From assembly GCA_019038735.1 (NCBI GenBank), contig JAHOYW010000318.1:1-9102 (forward strand): a stretch of 9,102 nucleotides of DNA. Direction: 5' to 3'. Source of the stretch: Victivallales bacterium. Lineage in GTDB: Bacteria > Verrucomicrobiota > Lentisphaeria > Victivallales > Victivallaceae. Of the stretch, positions 1-6,106 are shown one piece after another. The notes below the pieces were generated by a model. The model had not been told where the DNA came from, made no database searches, and was given only the letters and a program-made list of their open reading frames with translations. Made by a program: the position numbers and the translations under genes. Each line of letters starts with the position of its first letter. Position 1 is the first letter of the stretch.

Positions 1-11
1 AAGTAATTATA

Positions 12-566
12 ATGATAAATATAACATCAAACTTAAGTCTGTTGTTTTTGGGAGCTCTAATGTTAATTGGTGGATGTCAACATCGTTATGGATATAAATA
101 TAAAAATCTCGAAGCATGGGCAGTGTCTGATCAAGCAGATGAGAGTAAGATAAGACCTCATCTCATATCATCTATACCTCATGAGCCAATTCCTGAACTA
201 ATGGTAATGATTGACGGTAAGGAAATATATTTGAGGCAATCATTAACTAAAAATGAAGTTCTGGACTTTATAAAAAGAAACAAAATCAAGCACGAGTTTT
301 CGGCAGTGCCAGACTGGAAAGAAGTGACGATCCCTGAGGACATGGATAAAATAGAAATTGTATTATATGCTAAAAATGATGGGCTGGTTCAACTTTGGTT
401 TTCTGAACAGCTCCTTGTGGAATCGGTGTATGATGGAAAGGGTGAAAGCTTAAAAATTGCTTCGCCAAAAAACAAAAAATATTACTCCATGCCCATAACT
501 GTGCTACAAATGAAGGAGATTTTCGGCGAACCTCTGGAATCTATGAGTGCTCCTAGTATCAAATAG
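12..566 (+). CDS. small predicted lipoprotein, family not recognised
   Basis: This 184-residue protein begins with a short hydrophobic stretch ending in a lipobox, Ile-Gly-Gly-Cys, with the lipidated Cys at residue 22, so it is predicted to be exported and lipid-anchored. Gln at the position after Cys would favour the outer membrane under the E. coli sorting rule. The n-region is odd because it contains no Lys or Arg before the hydrophobic core, whereas the truncated copy downstream has two Lys there. The mature part is charged and lacks membrane segments. It contains a stretch around residues 62-98 (MVMIDGKEIYLRQSL and following) that looks like a small alpha/beta domain, but I recognise no family. 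Only 11 bases precede the start in this window, and no clear Shine-Dalgarno is visible. A tandem partial duplicate follows 14 bases after the stop. The function is unknown; the lipoprotein call itself is fairly secure. Confidence 0.72.
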   Translation: MINITSNLSLLFLGALMLIGGCQHRYGYKYKNLEAWAVSDQADESKIRPHLISSIPHEPIPELMVMIDGKEIYLRQSLTKNEVLDFIKRNKIKHEFSAVPDWKEVTIPEDMDKIEIVLYAKNDGLVQLWFSEQLLVESVYDGKGESLKIASPKNKKYYSMPITVLQMKEIFGEPLESMSAPSIK

Positions 567-580
567 AGAAAGTATTTATA

Positions 581-676
581 ATGAATAATATGAAATTAAA
601 AATAAGTTTGTTGATTTTGGGAGCTCTGGTGTTAATTGGCGGATGTCAACATCGTTATGGATATAAATATAAATAA
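581..676 (+). pseudogene. truncated tandem copy of the preceding lipoprotein gene
   Basis: From about position 570 the sequence repeats the start of the first gene: the leader, the start codon, the hydrophobic signal region and the segment after the lipobox (CQHRYGYKYK is identical in both). Relative to the first copy, one extra T turns the Lys-Asn codons into Lys-stop, so reading ends after 31 residues. Beyond that point similarity to the first gene fades and a short repeat array begins. The predicted product would be only a signal peptide plus nine residues after the lipidated Cys. I interpret it as a broken duplicate. A functional micro-lipoprotein is possible, because its signal region has better basic residues (two Lys) than the intact copy. 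Confidence 0.7.
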
Positions 677-813
677 TCTCGGACGGAGCCATACACGAAC
701 AAAAGTTCTCGGACGGAGCCATATTCTCGGACGGTATTCCGGTCGGAGTCATACGGACCGGTCGGAGTCATACATGTTTACCGGTCGGGACCGGTCGGAG
801 TCATACATGTTTA
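677..813. repeat. degenerate short repeat array, core GGWCGGAGYCATA
   Basis: Two related unit types alternate over 137 bases. Type A, TCTCGGACGGAGCCATA, occurs at 677-693 and 707-723, with a partial copy at 725-734. Type B, CCGGTCGGAGTCATAC, occurs at 739-754, 758-773 and 791-806, with a partial copy at 781-790. Two of the B units (758-780 and 791-813) extend identically into ATGTTTA. Both types share the core GG(A/T)CGGAG(C/T)CATA. The array is much richer in GC than its surroundings and begins immediately after the truncated lipoprotein copy. Spacing is irregular, so this is neither CRISPR nor a clean tandem satellite. Confidence 0.75.
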
Positions 814-847
814 TTATATCTATTTTGACGTTATGCTACGCTTCACT

Positions 848-864
848 GCCAACGTAACGTTGGC
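848..864. repeat. 17-base palindrome, GCCAACGT-A-ACGTTGGC
   Basis: Two perfect 8-base arms flank a single A. The site lies in a gene-free stretch, just downstream of the repeat array. It could be a protein-binding operator-like site or part of a repeat element; it is too compact to act as an efficient RNA hairpin because the loop is one base. No adjacent promoter or gene supports a specific regulatory role. Confidence 0.45.
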
Positions 865-919
865 CTCTGCGGCTAAAGCCTTGTGAGCTTGATCTTGGAA
901 TTTTTAAAAAGTTTTACAC

Positions 920-976
920 CTCAATTTTGAGCTTTTTTATAGCAAAAAATGCAAAATTGATATTTTTAGCATTTTT
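920..976. other. AT-rich hairpins, possible weak terminator
   Basis: A small inverted repeat, CTCA and TGAG at 920-923 and 928-931, is followed by C and six T (933-938), which resembles a weak intrinsic terminator on the plus strand. Directly after it, AAAAATGC (945-952) and GCATTTTT (969-976) form an 8-base stem around a 16-base loop. The stems are short and AT-rich, so termination activity is uncertain. Together they would close off transcription coming from the lipoprotein region. Confidence 0.3.
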
Positions 977-979
977 GTA

Positions 980-1160
980 TGATTTTTCAATAATTTAATA
1001 AGGAACTAATGGGCTGTTTAAAATTCACAGAAATAGCCGGGACGCCGACAGCCGCTTATGGTCGTCCTGTCCAAAAATTCAAACCACAAATAAAAAAGGC
1101 GAAAAAGAGGTAATTTGAGGAGTAAAATACAAGTTGAAATTCAGTGATTTTTCAATAATT
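980..1160. repeat. 16-bp exact direct repeat flanking a 149-bp segment
   Basis: The sequence TGATTTTTCAATAATT occurs at 980-995 and again at 1145-1160, both times followed within two bases by AA. The enclosed segment is gene-free and contains a GC-rich hairpin. The second copy lies just past the 3' end of the transposase remnant. It may be a scar of insertion or deletion, but it is too long for a typical target-site duplication. Confidence 0.55.
1036..1072. repeat. GC-rich hairpin, REP-like
   Basis: A GC-rich island stands out in AT-rich DNA. It can fold as GGAC (1040-1043) with GTCC (1064-1067), a GCC bulge, and GAC (1047-1049) with GTC (1061-1063) around an 11-base loop. No open reading frame uses it. 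It resembles a small dispersed palindromic repeat unit, but only one copy is present in this window. Confidence 0.3.
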
Positions 1161-1195
1161 CAAACAATTTACGATTCAAGCTTAAAAATACAGCT

Positions 1196-1354
1196 CTAAA
1201 AGTCCTGAATTTTATAGAACAGGATGTAATACGTAACAAGACCAAATTTTGTCCAGACTTCGGTGCTAAAGAAGTCTGTAGCCCATAAAACATCTTTATC
1301 AGCCCATGACATACCACCGTGTTCACGGTCTCCAGAAAGATTTATAAGCGCAAT
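1196..1354 (-). pseudogene. remnant of an rve-type (DDE) transposase/integrase
   Basis: The minus-strand frame running from 1354 down to a stop at 1196 encodes a peptide containing SWADKDVLWATDFFSTEVW, followed by TKFGLVTYYILF. This closely resembles the start of the integrase catalytic core seen in many transposases, where a motif of the type AATDFFTVEVWT, GLVTYYVLFFI contains the first catalytic Asp. The expected continuation (the xxxSRRVHIAG-like strand and the rest of the core with the second Asp and the Glu) is missing; the frame runs into a stop after KIQDF. There is no N-terminal DNA-binding part either, because an in-frame stop lies just upstream. What remains is about 50 codons of a much longer gene. 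The frame with an ATG in this stretch (61 residues from 1326) is a different, non-homologous frame. Confidence 0.65.
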
Positions 1355-1376
1355 TTAAAAGAATCGCTTATTTTTT

Positions 1377-1405
1377 TTGCTATTTGTACCTGCTTAAGCT
1401 ATATT
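1377..1405 (+). promoter_or_regulatory. predicted sigma70-type promoter of the mcsA operon
   Basis: A -35 box TTGCTA (1377-1382, four of six consensus bases) is separated by exactly 17 bases from a -10 box TATATT (1400-1405, five of six). A run of eight T overlaps and precedes the -35 box. Transcription would begin near 1412, about 60 bases before the mcsA start codon. No CtsR-type heptad direct repeat is visible around it, so the Bacillus mode of regulation is not supported here. Confidence 0.5.
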
Positions 1406-1411
1406 AGTGTT

Positions 1412-1431
1412 GAGGCTGTTGCAAAAGCCTC
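1412..1431 (+). promoter_or_regulatory. stem-loop at the predicted 5' end of the mcsA leader
   Basis: GAGGCT (1412-1417) and AGCCTC (1426-1431) are perfect 6-base arms around the 8-base loop GTTGCAAA. The position coincides with the transcription start predicted from the upstream -10 box, so the message would begin with this hairpin. Such a structure could protect the mRNA 5' end or affect early transcription. The sequence GGCTGTTGCAAAA also resembles the terminal inverted repeats of some insertion sequences, so an IS-derived origin is an alternative. Confidence 0.4.
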
Positions 1432-1470
1432 GATACTTGTAATTTTTTTTATTTTTTTGAGGTATTTTTT

Positions 1471-2055
1471 ATGTTATGCGATATATGCAATAAGCATGAG
1501 GCAACTATTCATATTCAAGAAGTTATAAACAGCAAAAAAAAAGCAATGCACTTGTGTAGTGAATGCGCCGTTAAAAAATCACAGAATGATCCGTCTTTTG
1601 ATTTTGGCGGTTTTAATCTGGCTGAAATGCTTTACAATATTTCCGAATCTCAAAGCGGTTTCCCCGGACTGTCGCCCATATCTGAAAATGAAACCCTGGA
1701 TGAAAGCAAGGAAACAGAATATCTAAAATGCGGCAATTGTCAATGGACACTTAAAACTTTGCGCCGAACAGGCAGGGTTGGCTGTCCTGAATGTTACAAT
1801 GTCTTTCGTGAAGCCATTGACAACGCTCTGGAAAACATGCATCGCGGCAAACTTCACGTCGGCAAAAAACCAGGAAGTAAAAGTACGGATAAATCTTCAA
1901 ATTTCATGTTAAAATTAATGAAGCTGCAGAAAAAACTCGACGAGCTTGTGCAACGCGAGGAATACGAAAAAGCCGCTGAAATTAGAGATAAAATCAATAG
2001 TCTGAAAAAGAAAATAAACGCGCCAAAAGCAAAAAAGAAAAATGCCTCTAAATAA
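1471..2055 (+). CDS. mcsA: McsA-like zinc-finger/UVR protein, activator of McsB
   Basis: In characterised systems McsA binds zinc and activates the protein arginine kinase McsB, helping mark proteins for the ClpCP protease. This 194-residue protein has the full McsA layout: Cys pairs C3/C6 and C29/C32 in the first zinc module, C87/C90 and C105/C108 in the second, an acidic variable linker (about 40-82), and a C-terminal UVR motif at about 155-181 containing EYEKAAEIRDKI. A Lys-rich tail follows. All eight Cys are kept, suggesting a functional zinc protein. The start is supported by a GAGG Shine-Dalgarno (1459-1462) eight bases upstream. The gene overlaps mcsB by 14 bases, as expected for translational coupling of two subunits of one complex. 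No ctsR precedes it and no clpC follows in this window, unlike in Bacillus. Confidence 0.9.
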   Translation: MLCDICNKHEATIHIQEVINSKKKAMHLCSECAVKKSQNDPSFDFGGFNLAEMLYNISESQSGFPGLSPISENETLDESKETEYLKCGNCQWTLKTLRRTGRVGCPECYNVFREAIDNALENMHRGKLHVGKKPGSKSTDKSSNFMLKLMKLQKKLDELVQREEYEKAAEIRDKINSLKKKINAPKAKKKNASK

Positions 2056-3124
2056 AATAGATAAATTATTGGAACATGATGTAAGCTGGCTGCTGGATTC
2101 CGGTCCTGACGGAGACATCGCGATTAGTTCGCGCATACGTCTTGCCCGCAATATTCAAAGCCTGCCTTTCCCGATCGCCGCGACAGCCGGTCAGTTAGAG
2201 CAAATTCAAACTGCTGCTGAACTGGCACTAAAAAAATCTAAAGTTATCGGCAAAGAATATTTAGATATCCATATGTCAGATTATTCTGAACTTGATCGTC
2301 AAATATTACTTGAACGCCGTTTAATCAGCAGTGAATTTGTAGAAAAAAAAGAGCACACCTCATTATTTGTTAAACAAGACGAATCATGCGCAATAATGAT
2401 TAATGAGGAAGACCATATACGCATTCAGGCTTTATGCCCGGGTTTACAGTTGTTTAAAGTCTGGGAACAGATTAATAAACTTGATTTGGAACTGGAAAAA
2501 TCCCTGCCCTACGCCTATGATTCTCAACTAGGTTATTTGACCTCATGCCCGACCAATGTTGGAACGGGTATGCGAGCATCAGTAATGCTACATCTGCCGG
2601 GACTGGTGCTTTCTGAAAGAATTAACGCGGCTATTCAAGGAGTCAGTAAACTGGGGCTGGCTGTACGCGGAATTTTTGGTGAAGGCACTGATAATCGCGG
2701 TAATTTATTTCAAGTATCCAATCAAAGCACGCTGGGAGAATCTGAAACTCATATTATTGATCGTCTCAGCACAGTTATCACGCAATTAGTTATGCATGAA
2801 AAAAATTGCCGACTTAGTCTGCTCAAAAACAAAAAACACTTCTTATTAGACCATATAGGACGATCTTACGGTCTGCTGCGTCATGCCTACACTTTATCCA
2901 GTGAAGAAGCCTTAAATTCACTCTCTGATATTCGTATTGGAGTAGATATGGGAATGTTTAATTCAATTGATTTGCATACCGTCAATAAATTATTCATGAC
3001 TATAAACCCTGCTCACTTACAAAAATTTGCGCAAAAAGAATTAAATTCTCAAGAAAGAGATATTTTCCGTGCCGCTTTTGTACGCAAACAACTCAAAAAC
3101 GCCAAGCACTCCCAGGGAGAATAA
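2042..3124 (+). CDS. mcsB: protein arginine kinase McsB
   Basis: McsB is an ATP:guanido phosphotransferase-type enzyme that phosphorylates Arg side chains in proteins, which in Bacillus is a degradation tag read by ClpC. The 360-residue length matches the family. Visible motifs are the nucleotide-binding SSRIRLARN (29-37), NEEDHIR (121-127, catalytic acidic region), SCPTNVGTGMRASVMLHLPG (168-187) with the conserved Cys169, and RGIFGEGTDNRGN (209-221) with Glu214. Near the C-terminus RDIFRA (339-344) fits the RDxxRA phospho-arginine pocket used for allosteric self-activation in known McsB. It lacks the N-terminal domain of phosphagen kinases such as arginine or creatine kinase, so a metabolic role is unlikely. 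The start lies inside the end of mcsA and has only a weak purine-rich stretch upstream, consistent with coupled translation. Substrates here are unknown. Confidence 0.92.
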   Translation: MPLNKIDKLLEHDVSWLLDSGPDGDIAISSRIRLARNIQSLPFPIAATAGQLEQIQTAAELALKKSKVIGKEYLDIHMSDYSELDRQILLERRLISSEFVEKKEHTSLFVKQDESCAIMINEEDHIRIQALCPGLQLFKVWEQINKLDLELEKSLPYAYDSQLGYLTSCPTNVGTGMRASVMLHLPGLVLSERINAAIQGVSKLGLAVRGIFGEGTDNRGNLFQVSNQSTLGESETHIIDRLSTVITQLVMHEKNCRLSLLKNKKHFLLDHIGRSYGLLRHAYTLSSEEALNSLSDIRIGVDMGMFNSIDLHTVNKLFMTINPAHLQKFAQKELNSQERDIFRAAFVRKQLKNAKHSQGE

Positions 3125-5056
3125 ATGGAAAACATTTATGCTATTTTATTGTCATTTCTTGAAATGACCTTTACTTTTGTCAGCTTAGCCTTGCTGCACA
3201 GCCAGCGCAAAACTATTGGCAGCAGCGTTTTTTATATTTCCATTGGCTTACTCTTTTTATTCATGCAGTTCGTCAGTGCGGCAGCTATAAAAGTTAATGT
3301 CGGAGTTTACGGATTGGAGTTTTATGTCGGCAGTACGGTTTTGTTTCTCCCGTATTTGGCGGCTCTGCTTTTAGTGTATCTAACCGAAGGAACTCTCGCC
3401 GCGCAAAGAATGATTGTAGGTGTAATTATTGCTTTCGGAATGTTTTTCTATCTGGTAACCCTTACTCGTCTCCAATGTGACTGGATGGGATTTGCTATTT
3501 CTCAGGGAATTGCCGCAGATTCACTTCATTACCTGCTGAATGCGGCAAGAGCTTCAATAACAAGCTCGACTCTTGCGCAAATCCTGGACTTATTCATATT
3601 GGCAATAATCTTTCAGCGATTACGAAATTCAAAATTTAATTTGTTTATTTGTATTCTCGGATCATTGATCTGCACATGCCTTATTGATTCTTTTGTTTAT
3701 CTGACGGTTAGCGGCGGGCTTCAAAATTACTGGTGGGTTCACATGAACAATTCATTCTTCATCAAAGCGATCGCGTCAATATGGCTGGCTTTTTTAATTA
3801 CAATTTATATGTACAAAATCGAAAAAAATATTGATGTCGAGGAACACAGTTCCCTAGATATTATCTTCGCGTTTTTTGGTGGTTACGGCAAGGCCAAAGC
3901 TTTAGAACATGATTTGCGTGAATGGGAGGGACGCTATAGAATGGTAGTTGAAAACGCCAGTGAAGCAATTTTCCTTCTTGATAATTCCGGGCAGATTATT
4001 GATGCCAACCTAGCGGCGGTAGAAGTGTTGGGAGCCGACAACGCGAATGATGTTCTCGGCATAAAGTTACTCAATATTCTCCAAGATGACCAAGGAAATC
4101 CGGTCAAAGCCCTGGTCGAATACTCAAATCCATTCGGCATCGGGGGAGATGCGAAAATTATCCGCTTCAACGCTTTCGTCACCGCTGAGCATAAGGTCCG
4201 CAAAAATCTCAATGTTACTTTATCTGCACTAAATTTTGAAAATGAGATAGTTCTTCTGCTCCTAGCTAGAGATATTACTGAAGAAAGTAAACTGGCTGCG
4301 GAAAAAGTCAAGCTGGGAGAACAGCTTGCCCATTCTCAACGCTTGGAAGCCGTAGGAAAACTTGCCGGCGGCATCGCTCATGATTTCAACAATTATATCC
4401 ATGCAATACTGGGACATCTTGATCTTGTCAGGATGATGTTTGAAACAAAGGACGAAACAGTAAATAAGCATTTGGAAAAAATTGGAGAAATTTCAGAACA
4501 GGCAGGAGAATTAACCAGCAAGCTGCTCGGATTTGCCCGTAAAGGTAAATATCAGGAACAGCAAGTCGACCTAAATGCCTTGATTGAAAAATCAGTCGAC
4601 CTCTTTATGCCGAAAAGTAAAAAGAATCTTGAACTAAAACTAGGCCTAGGACCTGAAAAAATGATTATTAGCGGCGACAGCATTCAACTTCAGCAAGTCA
4701 TACTTAACCTGATGCTCAACGCCATGGACGCGATGAAAGACATAGAGAAAAGAGAATTACAGATAATGGTGGATAAAGCCTCAAATTGCAAAATAAAATT
4801 ACTACCGCCAAGTCCTGATACTGATATAGATTCATTCTATGTGATTTGTGTAAAAGATAATGGTTTAGGAATAGATGACGATACTATGAAGCATATTTTC
4901 GATCCATTCTTCACCACTAAACCTGTCGGAGAAGGCACCGGTATGGGACTGGCTATGGTTTATGGAACAATCACCAACCATCACGGCTGGGTACAGGTAG
5001 TAAGCAAAATCAACAAAGGAACAAAGTTCTACCTATTTCTGCCGAAAGTAAAATAA
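3125..5056 (+). CDS. membrane PAS sensor histidine kinase, NtrB-like catalytic core
   Basis: This 643-residue sensor kinase starts on the base after the mcsB stop, with AGGGAG (3114-3119) as its Shine-Dalgarno inside mcsB, so it is co-translated with mcsAB. The N-terminal part (about 1-232) has roughly seven hydrophobic segments. Its pattern, including [19 protein letters not shown], resembles the vitamin-uptake-like sensor (VUPS) domain found in front of PAS kinases; this family call is an inference. A PAS domain follows (about 265-388, ending in ARDITEE). The kinase core has an H-box with phospho-accepting His419 in GGIAHDFNN, an N-box NLMLNAMDA (528-536), a G1 box DNGLGID (578-584), an F-box FDPFFTTK (592-599) and a G2 box GEGTGMGLA (602-610). 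All key residues are present. Many kinases of this class end in a receiver domain; this one does not, so its response regulator must be encoded elsewhere. Confidence 0.9.
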   Translation: MENIYAILLSFLEMTFTFVSLALLHSQRKTIGSSVFYISIGLLFLFMQFVSAAAIKVNVGVYGLEFYVGSTVLFLPYLAALLLVYLTEGTLAAQRMIVGVIIAFGMFFYLVTLTRLQCDWMGFAISQGIAADSLHYLLNAARASITSSTLAQILDLFILAIIFQRLRNSKFNLFICILGSLICTCLIDSFVYLTVSGGLQNYWWVHMNNSFFIKAIASIWLAFLITIYMYKIEKNIDVEEHSSLDIIFAFFGGYGKAKALEHDLREWEGRYRMVVENASEAIFLLDNSGQIIDANLAAVEVLGADNANDVLGIKLLNILQDDQGNPVKALVEYSNPFGIGGDAKIIRFNAFVTAEHKVRKNLNVTLSALNFENEIVLLLLARDITEESKLAAEKVKLGEQLAHSQRLEAVGKLAGGIAHDFNNYIHAILGHLDLVRMMFETKDETVNKHLEKIGEISEQAGELTSKLLGFARKGKYQEQQVDLNALIEKSVDLFMPKSKKNLELKLGLGPEKMIISGDSIQLQQVILNLMLNAMDAMKDIEKRELQIMVDKASNCKIKLLPPSPDTDIDSFYVICVKDNGLGIDDDTMKHIFDPFFTTKPVGEGTGMGLAMVYGTITNHHGWVQVVSKINKGTKFYLFLPKVK

Positions 5057-5090
5057 ATTAAAAGTGGAAAACTAAATTAGTCTTTTTTCT

Positions 5091-6098
5091 TTATCTATTC
5101 AAATGTCTGAAATACTTAAATAATCCTTTGATTCCATGCTGTTTAACGTAATCCCGAATAAAACGATAACCGCCACCGTAAACTGCATTACTGTTTGCGT
5201 TCATGCGTTTATTCATATATTCTTGACCGTAAATATCGTTTATCCGTGTCGCGAAATATTCTGCCCAACCCTCTTTTATTTTTAAATCTTTTATTTTAGG
5301 AAAATTTCCCTGCATCCAGTCGTGCCCCAGTTCATGCGCGCAAACCTCTATGAATTTACGTTTCGGCAAAGCTGATAAAATAAAAATTGTATAACGCTCA
5401 TTTGTCCGTTTTTTTGTAGTTTTGTCCTCACGTCCTTTTAGTAAAGAATATTTTGTTTCTGTCTTCGTATTGATAGTATAATTGTGTTTAAATAAACCCA
5501 TTTCCATACCAGGCTCATAATTGGCGGATGCTTTGCGCAAAGTTTTTGCATCAACTAAACGAAAACGTATTGTATGATTTGTCGCCCACCCCAGTTTACT
5601 GCGCACTTTTGCTCTTATCTTATCAAATAACTTTTTCCCTTCTGCTTCAGAAAAAATCGCTGTCTTTGCGCATTTTGCTCCTAGAAAACGTCCATCCTTC
5701 AAGTGAGTTCCTGAAGCAACAGGCAAGGAACAGGCAAAACATTTTGGCAAAGATCCACAACTCTTACAATACACCTTATCTCCAGCGGGAACTTTAATTA
5801 CTACGCCTTGATGGAAAGGTTTATTGCATAAAACGCATTTGGGCAAAGTCGTTTCTACGCACTTTTTGGAACAATAGAATTTATCTTTTTTCTTAAACGA
5901 CCCAGTCAAACAGCGTTTACCACAGGCAGCGCATATTGGTTTAATTTTATCAAAACATTTTTGAGAACAAAATGTTTTCCCTTTGGATTTAAAATATTTG
6001 CCGCGAATCTTTTTCCGGCAGATCGAACAACGCAAAGTCGCCGCTGTAAGCTGGAAAGTAAATAAAAAAAATAAAAAGATAAATAAATATTTTCGCAT
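5091..6098 (-). CDS. secreted LIM-like zinc-module protein with DA1-type metallopeptidase domain
   Basis: The 335-residue product begins with a signal peptide (MRKY, a hydrophobic core, likely cleavage after TAA near residue 20). Residues 24-145 carry repeated Cys pairs (C24/C27, C44/C48, C56/C59, C76/C80, C88/C91, C111/C114, C120/C123) arranged like several LIM or treble-clef zinc modules. The C-terminal part contains CAHELGHDWMQ, where His255, Glu256 and His259 form an HExxH zinc-peptidase site, followed by KEGWAEYFA, where Glu276 is the likely third zinc ligand. AHExxHxW followed by an EG motif after LIM-like modules is the arrangement of the plant growth regulator DA1 and its bacterial relatives. 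A role in cell-envelope or extracellular proteolysis is an inference. It follows murA by 8 bases and is probably cotranscribed with it. It converges with the histidine kinase gene, 34 bases apart. Confidence 0.78.
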   Translation of the reverse strand: MRKYLFIFLFFLFTFQLTAATLRCSICRKKIRGKYFKSKGKTFCSQKCFDKIKPICAACGKRCLTGSFKKKDKFYCSKKCVETTLPKCVLCNKPFHQGVVIKVPAGDKVYCKSCGSLPKCFACSLPVASGTHLKDGRFLGAKCAKTAIFSEAEGKKLFDKIRAKVRSKLGWATNHTIRFRLVDAKTLRKASANYEPGMEMGLFKHNYTINTKTETKYSLLKGREDKTTKKRTNERYTIFILSALPKRKFIEVCAHELGHDWMQGNFPKIKDLKIKEGWAEYFATRINDIYGQEYMNKRMNANSNAVYGGGYRFIRDYVKQHGIKGLFKYFRHLNR

Positions 6099-6106
6099 AA
6101 GATCAA

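Noticed and set aside
677..813. CRISPR array
   Set aside because: Units are short, unequal and almost contiguous, without spacers of constant length, and no cas gene is present.
636..857. 73-residue open frame with repeated GRSH and DRSESYMF peptides
   Set aside because: It begins at TTG inside the truncated lipoprotein copy in another frame, and its peptide repeats are only the DNA repeat array translated.
1141..1326. 61-residue minus-strand frame with an ATG
   Set aside because: The transposase-like residues are in a different minus-strand frame; this one shows no family resemblance.
1319..1528. 69-residue hydrophobic plus-strand frame overlapping the start of mcsA
   Set aside because: It crosses the predicted promoter, hairpin and Shine-Dalgarno, and its hydrophobicity comes from T-runs.
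2042..3124. Metabolic arginine or creatine kinase
   Set aside because: The protein lacks the N-terminal phosphagen-kinase domain, carries RDxxRA, and is paired with mcsA.
5057..5090. Shared bidirectional terminator between the convergent kinase and DA1-like genes
   Set aside because: A-tract and T-tract surround ACTAAATTAGT, but the loop would be one base, or the stem only three pairs, so the hairpin is not convincing.
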